Source of the DNA: CAILUF01 sp964505265
Lineage (GTDB): Bacteria > Pseudomonadota > Alphaproteobacteria > Rickettsiales > UBA1997
Length of the DNA stretch: 64,000 nucleotides
Direction of reading: 5' to 3'
Assembly (NCBI GenBank): GCA_964505265.1
Contig: CAZDGN010000001.1
Location: 62,001-126,000 of the forward strand
Shown: piece after piece, positions 46,140 through 56,043 of the stretch
Numbering within the stretch: the first letter of the stretch is position 1
How the letters are laid out: each line of letters opens with the position of its first letter
Notes under the pieces: generated by a model
Told to the model about the DNA's origin: nothing
Database searches by the model: none
What the model saw: only the letters and a program-made list of their open reading frames with translations
Program-made: the position numbers and the translations under genes

Positions 46140-47012
46140 ATGATAAATCAAATTTCTAATATAAAATTTCCTCAAATTGAAAATGCGCTTTATGTAGTTG
46201 CTACACCAATTGGTAACCTTTCAGATATTACCTTGAGGGCATTAAATATTTTATCTTCAGTAGATTATATTGTCTGCGAAGATACAAGAATTTCAGGAAT
46301 TTTACTACATAAATTTGAAATAATAAAGAAGAAATTGATAATATACAATGATTTTAGTGATAATTTATGTAGAAATAAAATTCTTACTATGTTGCTTGAA
46401 AAAAACTCATTGGCTTTAATTTCTGATGCTGGCACCCCATTAATTTCAGATCCAGGCTATAAATTAATTAAATATTTGCGAGCAAATAATCAAAAAATTA
46501 TTTCGGTTCCAGGGGCATCTTCATTGACGGCGTCAATTTCAATTAGCGGTATTGCATGTGATAATTTTTTATTTTTAGGCTTCCTTGCTAGCACTAAAAA
46601 CGAAAAAACCCATCAACTAAAATCGCTTTCACACAATTATAGTTTTGTATTTTTTGAGGCCTCAAATCGTTTAATAGAAACTCTTCAAATTATCAATGAA
46701 ATTATGCCTCAAAGATTAATTTGTATCGCCAAAGAATTAACCAAAATATATGAAGAAATATTTTTTGGCAATGCTATGGAGCTCTTGCAAATTTTTGATG
46801 AAAATCCTGATAAAACTAAAGGAGAATTTGTGGTTATCGTAGAAAAAATTTCTAAAGAACAAATTAAATTCGAAGAAAAAGAGGTTATTAAACTTGTAAA
46901 AATTTTGCATAAAAATGGAAAATCAATTAAAGACATCTCCATGGAAATCGCTGAAATTTATGGGGTAAATAAAAAGGAGATATATAAATTAGCACTCGAA
47001 AATATAAATTAG
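46140..47012 (+). CDS. rsmI: 16S rRNA 2'-O-ribose C1402 methyltransferase
   Basis: Tetrapyrrole-methylase-fold enzyme that methylates C1402 in the ribosomal decoding centre. It is 290 residues. Signatures: ALYVVATPIGNLSDITLRAL at the N-terminus, CEDTRISGILL, ALISDAGTPLISDPGYKLI, VPGASSLTASISISGI, and FFEASNRLIETL. The C-terminal KDISMEIAEIYGVNKKEIYKLAL is the added helical tail. It is followed by yraN after 2 bases. The LpoA-like/rsmI/yraN cluster is a conserved proteobacterial neighbourhood, which strengthens all three calls. Confidence 0.96.
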   Translation: MINQISNIKFPQIENALYVVATPIGNLSDITLRALNILSSVDYIVCEDTRISGILLHKFEIIKKKLIIYNDFSDNLCRNKILTMLLEKNSLALISDAGTPLISDPGYKLIKYLRANNQKIISVPGASSLTASISISGIACDNFLFLGFLASTKNEKTHQLKSLSHNYSFVFFEASNRLIETLQIINEIMPQRLICIAKELTKIYEEIFFGNAMELLQIFDENPDKTKGEFVVIVEKISKEQIKFEEKEVIKLVKILHKNGKSIKDISMEIAEIYGVNKKEIYKLALENIN

Positions 47013-47014
47013 AT

Positions 47015-47386
47015 ATGCCTAATCAAAAAAAAATTCAACAATATAAAATGGGTTTATGGGCGGAATATTTTGTAATGATTTTATTTTGGTTAAGGGGTCA
47101 CAATATCATAAAACATCGCTATAAATCAAGATTTGGAGAAATTGATATTATTACCAAAAAACATTATGAAATTTACTTTTTAGAAATAAAAACCAGAAAT
47201 TCTAAAAAAAATTATGAAGAAATTATTTCCGATGCTCAAATTGCAAGAATTATAAAAAGTGGTGAATATTTTTTGCAAAACAACCAAAGATTTAAAAATT
47301 GCAAAATCAATTATTTTTTACTGCTATTAACACCTACAATTTTTCCGTTTTTTAAAATTAATTATTTCAAAAATATCAATTCTTGA
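47015..47386 (+). CDS. yraN: YraN/UPF0102 family endonuclease-like protein
   Basis: A 123-residue member of a restriction-endonuclease-like (Holliday-resolvase-type) family of unproven function. The core motif is intact: GHNIIKHRYKSRFGEIDIITKK with the catalytic-type Glu and Asp, then EIYFLEIKTRNS (ExK). The N-terminal QQYKMGLWAEYFVMILFWLRG is the family start. It lies 2 bases after rsmI. The C-terminal third (YFLLLLTPTIFPFFKINYFKN) is hydrophobic and AT-driven. Confidence 0.88.
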   Translation: MPNQKKIQQYKMGLWAEYFVMILFWLRGHNIIKHRYKSRFGEIDIITKKHYEIYFLEIKTRNSKKNYEEIISDAQIARIIKSGEYFLQNNQRFKNCKINYFLLLLTPTIFPFFKINYFKNINS

Positions 47387-47458
47387 AATTAATAATTGTA
47401 AAAATTATAATTATAAAAATTATTTAACTTAACTAATATTAACAACTTTAATTTTATC

Positions 47459-48010
47459 GTGAAACCATCAAACAACAACAATAATAATAGCAATATTCAA
47501 AATAGTAATAATATATTTAGAATTAATGAACAAATTAAAGCAAAAGAAGTAAGAGTGATTGATTCTCGGGGTCAAATGATAGGTATAATGACTACCCTTG
47601 AGGGGATTAAAAAAGCCCAAGAACAGGATTTAGATTTAATTGAAGTCTCCCCTAATGCAATCCCGCCAGTTTGCAAAATTTCAAATTTTGGCAAGATGAA
47701 ATATGAAATTCAAAAGAAAGCAGCAGATGCCAAGAAAAAACAAAAGGTTGTTGAGGTAAAAGAGATAAAAATGACAATAAATATTGGTAAGGGTGATTTT
47801 GATACTAAAATTCGTCATACCAAAGAATTTATCGATAAAGGCAATAAAGTCAAAATAAGTATTAAAATGAAGGGTCGTGAAATTACCCACCGAGATTTGG
47901 CTGAAAAAATGATGTCAGAAATTATGGAAATTACCTCAAGTTTTGCTAAGGCTGAACTCGAACCAAGGCTTGAAGGAATGCAAATGGTTGCGATATTAAT
48001 CAAAAAATAA
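47459..48010 (+). CDS. infC: Translation initiation factor IF-3
   Basis: Binds the 30S subunit and polices start-codon choice. It is 183 residues from a GTG start, with an Asn-rich leader (SNNNNNNSNIQNSNN) before the conserved FRINEQIKAKEVRVIDSRGQ. The linker shows VSPNAIPPVCKISNFGKMKYE and the lysine-rich helix; the C-terminal domain has KIRHTKEFIDKGNKVKISIKMKGREITH. An ATC codon directly before the GTG is an alternative rare start; the enterobacterial AUU autoregulation cannot be assumed. The usual rpmI-rplT partners do not follow; gdh begins 4 bases downstream. Confidence 0.94.
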   Translation: MKPSNNNNNNSNIQNSNNIFRINEQIKAKEVRVIDSRGQMIGIMTTLEGIKKAQEQDLDLIEVSPNAIPPVCKISNFGKMKYEIQKKAADAKKKQKVVEVKEIKMTINIGKGDFDTKIRHTKEFIDKGNKVKISIKMKGREITHRDLAEKMMSEIMEITSSFAKAELEPRLEGMQMVAILIKK

Positions 48011-48014
48011 ATTT

Positions 48015-51000
48015 ATGCAAAATTTAATCAAACAAGTTTTAGAATTCTCCAAAAAAACTAAAATTAAGGAATTAAATCTCGACAAATTTTCAAATTTTAT
48101 TCAAGAATTTTATATTGAAAATAAATTGGTCGATTTTGAAAATTATAATACCGAATCTTTATACTATTATTCTTTATCTGCATATAAATTTTTAAATCAA
48201 AAAAAATCCAATAATTTTAATATTAGAATATACAATCCAAGTAAAGCCAATGATGGTTTTGAAAGTCCGTATACTATAATAGAAATTGTCAATAAAGACA
48301 TGCCATTTTTAGTAGACTCTTCGGTTAATTTTTTGGATAAGCAAAGTATTAAAATTAACAACATAATTCACCCCGTTTTTAAGGTTAAAAGAAGTAGCGA
48401 AGGAGACTTTCTTGAAGTTTGTAACTCTGGTACAGATGAGTCTTTAATCCAATTGCATTTAGATAAAATTACCAATGAATCAGAAATTAATTTGCTAAAA
48501 GAAAATCTTAGTAAAATTCTTGATACAATTGCTTTGGTGGTTAATGATTTTGAAGTAATGAAGGAATATGTCAAAAAAGCCAGTTCTCAGATTGCAAATG
48601 CAAAAAAAATATGTAATGAAGAAGAAATTTTACAATATCAAGAGTTTTTGAATTGGGTTTTGGCTGGAAATTTTATTTTGCTTGGATGTAAAGAGTTTGA
48701 TATTAAAAAAAACGACAACAGCTATGAGTTATTTGAGGTCGCCAACACTTCATTTGGGGTTTTTAAATCTAAATATCCAGATTTTCTTCCTGAAGTTGTA
48801 AATGCTTCACCTCAAGAAGTTGGCGATTCAATTAATTTGCCATTTGTAATTGAGGTTATCAAATCAAGATATCGCTCGAAAATTCATCGCTCAACCAATG
48901 CTGAGAGAATTCGTGTTCAAAAATTTTCTGCTGATGGAAAGGTGATGGGAGAGTTTCGTTTTATTGGTTTATTTACTTCAAATGTTTATTATTCGAGTGT
49001 GTTTTCAATTCCACTTTTGAAAAATAAGATTAACCATGTTATTGAAAAATCTGAATATGTTAAAGGAAGTCATAATTACAAGGATTTAATTTCTATACTT
49101 GAATCTTATCCTCGCGATGAATTATTTCAGATTAGCGAAGATGATTTGCTAAAAAATTCAACAGGAATAGTTTCCATTGCTGGTCGTTCAATTGTTAAAT
49201 TTTTTGCCCGCAAAGATAAATTTAATCGCTTTGTAAGTTGTTTAATTTATACACCAAGAGACCGCACTAATTCCGATATTAGAGAAAAAATTAAAAGTTA
49301 TTTATGCGAAGTTTTTAATGGTGAAGTCGCAGATTCATTCCTGCAAATCACCGAATCAAATCTTATTCGATTTCACCTTATAGTTCGAACTAATAAAGGC
49401 GTTCCAAATTATGATGAATCTCATATTGAGCAAGAGATTGTAAGAATTACTAAAATTTGGAGCGATGAATTGGTGGAAGAATTGAAAAATAAATTTGAAA
49501 ACGAGCAAAGAATAATTCTATATCCAAAATATAAAAATTCTTTTTCGGTTAGTTATATCGATAGATTTGATGCTAAAACCGCTTGCGATGATATTGAATT
49601 TATTGAGCAATCATTTGCTTCAAATTCGGCAATTTTTAAATTAAAACAAAATATCGATAATTGTGAAAAAGAAATTACCGAATTAAAAATTTATTCTCCG
49701 CATCAAGAAATTATTCTATCATCAATTATGCCAGTGCTTGATAGCTTTGGATTAAATGTTATCAAGGAGCATACTTATCTAATAAATGTCGAAGAAGATG
49801 CCAAAAATCGTTCAATAAAAAAAGCATGGATTCATTATTTTAAGGTTGAGATTTCCAAAAATAGTGATGTAAAATTTTCAACCCAATTAAAACAAAATTT
49901 TGAAAATGCAATTGATGCTTTATGGCATCAAAAAACTAAAATAGGTGCATTAAATAAATTAATTATTTTATGCAATTTTTCTTGGAAGCAAGTATTCATA
50001 CTTAGAGCTCTTTCAAAATATTTATATCAAGCTGGGTTTAAAATCAATCAAAGTAATGTAGCAGAGTGTTTTGCTCGCAACAGTCAAATTTGCAAAAAAT
50101 TGATTGAATTATTTGAGTTAAAATTCAATCCAAATTTAAATATTGAACATAAAGATAGGCTTATAAAACTTGATGATTTAATCAAAAATATAAATGATGA
50201 TTTGATAATTATTAAAGATGTTAACGATGATGCTATAATTAAAAGATTTTTATCAGTAATCATTGCATGTCTTCGCACTAATTTTTATCAAACCGATATT
50301 AATGGCGAATTCAAAGGTTATGTGTCCTTTAAATTTGATTGCAAGAAAATTCCAAACCTACCATTACCTCTTCCTTATGCCGAAATTTTTGTTTATTCGC
50401 CAAGAGTAGAGGCGGTGCATTTAAGGGGTGGAAAAGTTGCTAGGGGAGGTTTGCGTTGGTCTGATCGTCACGAAGATTTTCGCACTGAAGTTTTGGGTTT
50501 GATGAAGGCTCAAATGACTAAAAATGCAGTAATTGTTCCGGTTGGGTCAAAAGGTGGCTTTGTGGTTAAGTCTGATACTTCAAAAATGTCGCGTGATGAG
50601 TATCAAAAAGAAGGGATTGAGTGTTATAAAACTTTCTTGCGTGGTTTATTAGATATTACCGATAATGTAATTGATAACAAAATTATTCATCCACAAAATG
50701 TAATAATGCATGATGAGTCCGACCCATATCTAGTTGTTGCCGCCGATAAGGGAACGGCAACATTTTCCGATATAGCCAATTCGGTTTCAATTGAATATAA
50801 TTTTTGGCTTGGCGATGCTTTTGCCTCGGGCGGTTCTGCTGGCTATGATCATAAAAAAATGGGAATTACTGCCAAAGGGGCTTGGATTTCAGTAATGAGG
50901 CATTTTAGAGAATTTGGAGTAGATATTCAAAACCAAGATTTCACCGTAATGGGAATTGGCGATTTATCGGGGGATGTGTTTGGTAATGGAATGTTGCTTT

Positions 51001-52838
51001 CTAAGCATATCAAATTGCTGGGCGCCTTTAACCATCTTCATATATTTTTAGACCCAAATCCAAATCCTCAAGAGTCATTTAAGGAAAGAGAAAGAATGTT
51101 TAATTTACCACGCTCTACTTGGATGGATTATGATAAATCAAAAATTTCTAAGGGTGGTGGAGTTTTTGAAAGATCGGCAAAATCAATTAAATTAACTCCT
51201 GAAATAAAAGAAATGCTAAAAATCTCTGATGATGAATTAGCTCCAATTGATTTGATGAAAATTATGCTTAAAGCTCCAGTTGATTTGCTTTGGAATGGTG
51301 GCATCGGAACTTATGTCAAATCAAGCGAGGAAACTCATCAAGATGTTGGTGATAAAGCAAATGATTTGCTTAGAATTAATGGTAATGAGCTAAATTGCAA
51401 AGTGGTTGGAGAAGGCGGAAATCTTGGATTTACGCAAAAAGGAAGAATCGAATTTGCCAAAAAAGGTGGTCGAATCAATACCGACGCTATGGATAATTCT
51501 GCTGGCGTTGATTGTTCTGATCATGAAGTAAATATTAAAATCGCTTTAATTTCTGCTTTAAAAAGCAAAAAAATTAATTTAGAAGAGCGAAATAAAATGC
51601 TTGAAGCGATGACTGACAATGTTTCACATTTGGTGTTACTAGACAACAAATTGCAAACCCAAGCTATTTCTATTGCTCAAAGCCTTCCAAGTTCAGCACT
51701 TAGCGAACAGTCGCAATTTTTGGATAGTCTAGAATCTTCTGGATTACTTAATAGAGCAATTGAGTTTTTACCAAATCGCAAAGAAATTGAAAGATTGCAA
51801 ATTGAGCAAAAAACTCTAACTCGCCCCGAGTTATGTGTTATGCTAGCTTATTCTAAAATGGATATTTATAATAAAATATTAAATTCTGATTTGGTAAAGG
51901 ATAAATATTTTGAAAAGGATTTATTGGCATATTTTCCAAAATTAATGCAAGAAAAATTGCCAAGTGAAATTATAAATCATCAATTAAGAAATGAAATTAT
52001 TGCCACTCAAATTACTAATTTTGTGGTCAATAGAATTGGTATCACCTTTATCAACCAAATCTGTCAGGATAGTGGTTTTTCTTTGGTTGATGTAGTTAAA
52101 AACTTTATTATCGCTACTGATTCCTTTGGTGTTGGCGAGATTTGGCAAGAAATTGAAGATCTTGATGGAAAAATTCCGTTAAATACTCAAACTCAAATGT
52201 TTGTTAGTGCAAATAAATTGATAGAAAGGTCAGTTTTATGGCTTTTGCGCAATCAAGTGAAAGGCTCAATTAGCGAAATTGTTGCCAGATTCGATAAAAT
52301 TGCTGACGAACTTTTTGGAATTTTATCTTCGGTTATGGCACAAGCTTCTAGAGAATCATTTGAAAGAAAAATTGAAAGATATTGTATTAGCAATATCGAC
52401 CGCAAACTCGCTGAAAAGGTTGCTTCGCTTGACCCAGTTGCCTCGGCTTTTGATATTGCAGAAATTGCAATTTCTACCAAACTTGAAATAAAAAAAATTG
52501 CTGAAATTTATTTTGCAGTCGGCACTAGATATTCTCTAAAGTGGCTTAGAAGCAGGCTAAACAAAATCAATTTAAGCAATAGATGGCAAAAATTATCAAG
52601 CAAAACCGTGCTTGAAGATTTATATTCATATCAAATGAAATTATCTAAGGATATTGCAATTTTTAGCACCAATGAAAATTTTAGAAATGTCAATGAATTA
52701 ATTTCTAGTTATTGCAAAAAATCTTCTTTCTTAACCGAGAGATTTGATAATTTTATTGCCGAACTTAAAAACGAACCCAACCCTGATTTATCTATGTTTA
52801 TTGTAGCATTGAACCGCATAAAACCTTTAATAAATTAG
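48015..52838 (+). CDS. gdh: NAD-dependent glutamate dehydrogenase, large (180-kDa) class
   Basis: Oxidatively deaminates glutamate to 2-oxoglutarate, feeding amino acid carbon into the TCA cycle. It is 1607 residues, the size of the Caulobacter/Rickettsia class. The N-terminal half carries ACT-like regulatory repeats (for example PYTIIEIVNKDMPFLVDSSVNFL). The catalytic part has RGGKVARGGLRWSDRHEDFRTEVLGLMKAQMTKN, VPVGSKGGFVVK, AADKGTATFSDIAN and GIGDLSGDVFGNGM, plus KVVGEGGNLGFTQKGRIEFA near the NAD domain. The C-terminal region (TRPELCVMLAYSKM) is complete. It follows infC by 4 bases. Such an enzyme suits an organism living on imported amino acids. Confidence 0.97.
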   Translation: MQNLIKQVLEFSKKTKIKELNLDKFSNFIQEFYIENKLVDFENYNTESLYYYSLSAYKFLNQKKSNNFNIRIYNPSKANDGFESPYTIIEIVNKDMPFLVDSSVNFLDKQSIKINNIIHPVFKVKRSSEGDFLEVCNSGTDESLIQLHLDKITNESEINLLKENLSKILDTIALVVNDFEVMKEYVKKASSQIANAKKICNEEEILQYQEFLNWVLAGNFILLGCKEFDIKKNDNSYELFEVANTSFGVFKSKYPDFLPEVVNASPQEVGDSINLPFVIEVIKSRYRSKIHRSTNAERIRVQKFSADGKVMGEFRFIGLFTSNVYYSSVFSIPLLKNKINHVIEKSEYVKGSHNYKDLISILESYPRDELFQISEDDLLKNSTGIVSIAGRSIVKFFARKDKFNRFVSCLIYTPRDRTNSDIREKIKSYLCEVFNGEVADSFLQITESNLIRFHLIVRTNKGVPNYDESHIEQEIVRITKIWSDELVEELKNKFENEQRIILYPKYKNSFSVSYIDRFDAKTACDDIEFIEQSFASNSAIFKLKQNIDNCEKEITELKIYSPHQEIILSSIMPVLDSFGLNVIKEHTYLINVEEDAKNRSIKKAWIHYFKVEISKNSDVKFSTQLKQNFENAIDALWHQKTKIGALNKLIILCNFSWKQVFILRALSKYLYQAGFKINQSNVAECFARNSQICKKLIELFELKFNPNLNIEHKDRLIKLDDLIKNINDDLIIIKDVNDDAIIKRFLSVIIACLRTNFYQTDINGEFKGYVSFKFDCKKIPNLPLPLPYAEIFVYSPRVEAVHLRGGKVARGGLRWSDRHEDFRTEVLGLMKAQMTKNAVIVPVGSKGGFVVKSDTSKMSRDEYQKEGIECYKTFLRGLLDITDNVIDNKIIHPQNVIMHDESDPYLVVAADKGTATFSDIANSVSIEYNFWLGDAFASGGSAGYDHKKMGITAKGAWISVMRHFREFGVDIQNQDFTVMGIGDLSGDVFGNGMLLSKHIKLLGAFNHLHIFLDPNPNPQESFKERERMFNLPRSTWMDYDKSKISKGGGVFERSAKSIKLTPEIKEMLKISDDELAPIDLMKIMLKAPVDLLWNGGIGTYVKSSEETHQDVGDKANDLLRINGNELNCKVVGEGGNLGFTQKGRIEFAKKGGRINTDAMDNSAGVDCSDHEVNIKIALISALKSKKINLEERNKMLEAMTDNVSHLVLLDNKLQTQAISIAQSLPSSALSEQSQFLDSLESSGLLNRAIEFLPNRKEIERLQIEQKTLTRPELCVMLAYSKMDIYNKILNSDLVKDKYFEKDLLAYFPKLMQEKLPSEIINHQLRNEIIATQITNFVVNRIGITFINQICQDSGFSLVDVVKNFIIATDSFGVGEIWQEIEDLDGKIPLNTQTQMFVSANKLIERSVLWLLRNQVKGSISEIVARFDKIADELFGILSSVMAQASRESFERKIERYCISNIDRKLAEKVASLDPVASAFDIAEIAISTKLEIKKIAEIYFAVGTRYSLKWLRSRLNKINLSNRWQKLSSKTVLEDLYSYQMKLSKDIAIFSTNENFRNVNELISSYCKKSSFLTERFDNFIAELKNEPNPDLSMFIVALNRIKPLIN

Positions 52839-52894
52839 TTTATTTTTGTTTTAAAAAATTATATTTTGCTTAATAAAATTTTAAAAAATACCGT

Positions 52895-52923
52895 TTGCAT
52901 TAAAATTATTTTATCAATAAATT
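52895..52923 (+). promoter_or_regulatory. Possible promoter of tRNA-Leu
   Basis: TTGCAT (52895-52900) and TAAATT (52918-52923) are spaced 17 bases apart and end 34 bases before the tRNA. This is a reasonable sigma70-like arrangement between gdh and the tRNA. Both hexamers deviate from consensus and the region is AT-rich, so chance is a real alternative. Confidence 0.3.
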
Positions 52924-52957
52924 GATTTAATAATTTTGAATATTCAAAAATTAAATT

Positions 52958-53044
52958 GCGTTCGTGGCGGAATTGGTATACGCGTAACGTTGAGGTCGTT
53001 ATGGGGTAACACCCGTGGAAGTTCAAGTCTTCTCGAACGCACCA
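52958..53044 (+). tRNA. tRNA-Leu (GAG anticodon)
   Basis: An 87-base class II tRNA. The acceptor stem GCGTTCG pairs with CGAACGC, followed by discriminator A and an encoded CCA. The D arm has GCG/CGC. The anticodon stem TAACG/CGTTA encloses the loop TTGAGGT, giving anticodon GAG, which reads CUU and CUC. The long variable arm folds as GGGT-AAC-ACCC, as expected for leucine. The T arm has GAAG-TTCAAGT-CTTC. It sits between gdh and pntAA. Confidence 0.97.
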
Positions 53045-53060
53045 ATTTAAATAAATAAAT

Positions 53061-54173
53061 ATGAAAATTCTAGCTTTAAAAGATACAAACTCTCAAGAGA
53101 AACGAGTGGCAATAACACCTGATGTAGTTGGTAAATATCAAAAATTTGGTTTTCAAGTTTTTATCGAATCTGATGCTGGAAAAAATGCTTTTTTTACTAA
53201 TGCTGATTTCGAAAAGTCTGGTGCAAAAATTGTAAAAAATATCAATGAAGTAATTTCAGAAATTGACATTGTGGTAAGTGTTCAAAATGTTGAATTTGAT
53301 TATAGTAAACTTAAGGAAAATTCTAATATTATTTCGCTGGTAAATCCAGTTTTTAACAAAAATATTGTGCAAAAAATTGCTAATTTTAATGTTAATTTAT
53401 TCGCTCTTGATTATCTTCCAAGAATAACTCGTGCTCAATCAATGGATGTGTTATCCTCACAAAGTAACCTTGCAGGTTATAGAGCGGTAATTGATGCGGT
53501 TTACGAAACCTCAAAATCAGTGCCAATGATGATCACTTCAGCAGGAACAATTTCGGCATCAAAATTTTTAATAATTGGTGCAGGTGTGGCGGGTCTTCAA
53601 GCCATTGCTACCGCCAAAAGATTGGGTGCTATTGTTAGTGCTTTTGATGTTCGCTCTTCGGCAAAAGAGCAAGTTCAAAGTTTGGGTGGAAAATTCATTG
53701 AGGTTAAAACCGATGAAAAAACTGATGGGGTATATGCCACTGAAATGTCGGAAGAGTATAGAGTTAAGCAAAAAGAACTATTGGCAGAAACTTTAAAAAC
53801 TCAAGATGTAGTTATTTCAACCGCTTTAATTCCAAATAAAAAAGCTCCAATCTTAATAACTAAGGAAATGGTTGATCTAATGAAGCCCAATTCAATAATC
53901 ATTGATTTAGCTAGTGCTAACGGCGGAAATTGTGAATTAACTAAGATTAATCAAATTATAGAACATAATGATGTTAAGATTTTTGGTTACGAAAATTATC
54001 CAAGTCGAATTCCTTTTGAATCAAGTAAATTTTTTTCAAAAAATATCTTAAATTTTGTTGAGCTTTTAATTGATAAGAATAAAAATATTATAACCATAAA
54101 TAACGAAGATGAAATTTTAAAATCAACTTTAATTTGTGCTAATAAAAATATTATCAACGAAAATCTAAGATAA
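53061..54173 (+). CDS. pntAA: NAD(P) transhydrogenase alpha subunit, part 1 (NAD-binding domain I)
   Basis: NAD(H)-binding domain of the proton-translocating transhydrogenase that makes NADPH. It is 370 residues, the size of the separate PntAA found in alphaproteobacteria. Signatures: SQEKRVAITPDVVGKYQKFGF, ITRAQSMDVLSSQSNLAGYRAVIDA, the Rossmann LIIGAGVAGLQAIATAKRLGAIVSAFDVR, and TALIPNKKAPILITKEMV. The membrane parts pntAB and pntB normally follow directly, but ftsZ comes 5 bases later. They must be elsewhere or absent. The start lies 16 bases after tRNA-Leu. Confidence 0.93.
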   Translation: MKILALKDTNSQEKRVAITPDVVGKYQKFGFQVFIESDAGKNAFFTNADFEKSGAKIVKNINEVISEIDIVVSVQNVEFDYSKLKENSNIISLVNPVFNKNIVQKIANFNVNLFALDYLPRITRAQSMDVLSSQSNLAGYRAVIDAVYETSKSVPMMITSAGTISASKFLIIGAGVAGLQAIATAKRLGAIVSAFDVRSSAKEQVQSLGGKFIEVKTDEKTDGVYATEMSEEYRVKQKELLAETLKTQDVVISTALIPNKKAPILITKEMVDLMKPNSIIIDLASANGGNCELTKINQIIEHNDVKIFGYENYPSRIPFESSKFFSKNILNFVELLIDKNKNIITINNEDEILKSTLICANKNIINENLR

Positions 54174-54178
54174 AATTT

Positions 54179-56038
54179 ATGCAAGATCACGAAAATTCTA
54201 TTTCTCCAAAATCATCAAAAAAAACAAAAAGTCATATGCCAATCAAACTTGATATACCCCATCCTGAAATTATGAAGCCAAAAATTATCATTTTTGGAGT
54301 TGGTGGAGCTGGAGGGAATGCCCTTAACAATATGATTCGCTCCAATCTTGAGGGTGTTGAGTTTGTCGCTGCAAACACTGATTCGCAAGCATTAACTAAT
54401 TCGCTTACTCCAAATAGAATTCAACTTGGAGTAAAAACTACAAAAGGCTTAGGAGCTGGATCCTTTCCTGATCGTGGTAAACTTGCAGCTGAAGAAAATA
54501 TCGAAGAAATTTCTAAATATATCGAAGATTGTCATATGGTTTTTATCGCTGCTGGAATGGGTGGTGGAACTGGAACTGGTGCAGCTCCTGTTATTGCAAA
54601 ATTAGCCAGAGAACGTGAAATTTTAACTGTTGGTGTTGTCACTAAGCCATTTCATTTTGAAGGAAAATATCGTATGGAAACGGCTGAGGTTGGTATTGAA
54701 GAATTAAAAAAATATGTAGACACTCTTATCGTTATTCCAAATCAAAATCTTTTTAGAATTGCCAATGAAAGCACTACATTTGAGTCTGCTTTTAAAATGG
54801 CTGATGATGTCTTATATGCGGGGGTTAGGGGGGTTACAGATTTAATAACAATGCCTGGTTTAGTAAATCTTGATTTCGCCGATATTCGTACTATTATGAC
54901 TAAAATGGGTAAAGCAATGATGGGAACTGGCGAAGCCACGGGTGAAAATCGAGCTATATTGGCATGCGAGGCGGCAATTGCTAATCCATTGCTTGATGAT
55001 ATTTCAATAAAAGGTGCTAAGGGAGTTTTGGTCAATATGACGGGTGGACCCGATATGACCTTATTTGAAGCGGATATGGCAGTCAATGCAATTCGCAAGG
55101 AAGTTGATCAAAATGCTAATATAATTTTTGGTTCAGCCTTTGACGAAAATATGAAAGGCAGAATTAGAATCTCGGTTGTTGCCACTGGCATTGATAGTGA
55201 AGAATTTCGTCGTGATCACCAAAAAAAAGAGGTTCACGAACCTTCAAGATTTAGAGCAGTTGTTCCTGAAGCCATCAATCACAATGTTAATAAAAGTTTT
55301 TTTGACCCAGGTATTTCCGCTAAGCCTCAAAAAACCGAAATTGATGAAATTAGTGATGAAAATTTCAAGCCAAAAAAAACCTATGTCCGTGAAGAAAATT
55401 TTGATCATCATTTTGAAGCTAAGGCTAAATCCCATCAAGAAGAAAAACATAATAAGAGCTCATTATTTAATAATATTAACGAAGAAAGTTTCGATGACAA
55501 TGAAGAGCAAGAAGATATTTCCTATGAAATTGAAACACCAAAAATTCTTAAAAATACTGAAAAATCTAACGAAAAACATCGACATAAAAATGAAACTGAG
55601 GCTGAAGTTGAGGATGAAGATAATAATCGTAAAACAGCAAAACACCATTATGAATCGCATGAAAAGCCGCAAAAAACTTCCAAAGTTTCAAGAGCTAGCA
55701 AAAGAGAAAGATCCAGAAAAGAATCTGGTTTTAGCCTTTTTAGCTTTATGAATAAAGAAAAAAGTGAACCAGAAATCTCAGATGATGACCATCATAACAA
55801 TGATAAACATATTAAAAATAATATTTTTAGCGATTCGCATAAAATTGATATTGAGCACGAACATTCAAAAAAACATCATGAAGAATCATCAACTCATAAT
55901 GTTAAGAATGAAGCAGATAAAAAGCGTCAGCAATTTTTTGGTGGAACCGTCTTTGACGAAGAAAATGAAAGCAATTCTGAAGAAAAATTTGATGATGAAA
56001 TTATCAATGTTCCGGCATTTTTTCGTCGCAAAAAATAA
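54179..56038 (+). CDS. ftsZ: Cell division protein FtsZ with a long charged tail
   Basis: Tubulin-like GTPase forming the division ring. It is 619 residues. A 32-residue basic extension precedes the GTPase core (IIIFGVGGAGGNALNNMI; tubulin signature GGGTGTG at 128-134; VNLDFADIRTIM T7 loop). The core ends near residue 345. A linker of some 260 residues follows, very rich in Glu, Lys, His and Asn. The end INVPAFFRRKK matches the conserved C-terminal peptide that binds FtsA/ZipA-type partners. Long linkers are common in alphaproteobacterial FtsZ, but this one is extreme in charge and histidine content. The usual ftsQ-ftsA neighbours are absent. Confidence 0.97.
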   Translation: MQDHENSISPKSSKKTKSHMPIKLDIPHPEIMKPKIIIFGVGGAGGNALNNMIRSNLEGVEFVAANTDSQALTNSLTPNRIQLGVKTTKGLGAGSFPDRGKLAAEENIEEISKYIEDCHMVFIAAGMGGGTGTGAAPVIAKLAREREILTVGVVTKPFHFEGKYRMETAEVGIEELKKYVDTLIVIPNQNLFRIANESTTFESAFKMADDVLYAGVRGVTDLITMPGLVNLDFADIRTIMTKMGKAMMGTGEATGENRAILACEAAIANPLLDDISIKGAKGVLVNMTGGPDMTLFEADMAVNAIRKEVDQNANIIFGSAFDENMKGRIRISVVATGIDSEEFRRDHQKKEVHEPSRFRAVVPEAINHNVNKSFFDPGISAKPQKTEIDEISDENFKPKKTYVREENFDHHFEAKAKSHQEEKHNKSSLFNNINEESFDDNEEQEDISYEIETPKILKNTEKSNEKHRHKNETEAEVEDEDNNRKTAKHHYESHEKPQKTSKVSRASKRERSRKESGFSLFSFMNKEKSEPEISDDDHHNNDKHIKNNIFSDSHKIDIEHEHSKKHHEESSTHNVKNEADKKRQQFFGGTVFDEENESNSEEKFDDEIINVPAFFRRKK

Positions 56039-56043
56039 TTTAT

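Noticed and set aside
55176..55751. 191-codon open frame inside the ftsZ tail, second frame
   Set aside because: Low-complexity Lys/Ile/Leu/Met sequence produced by the A-rich ftsZ linker read out of frame; ftsZ itself is certain.
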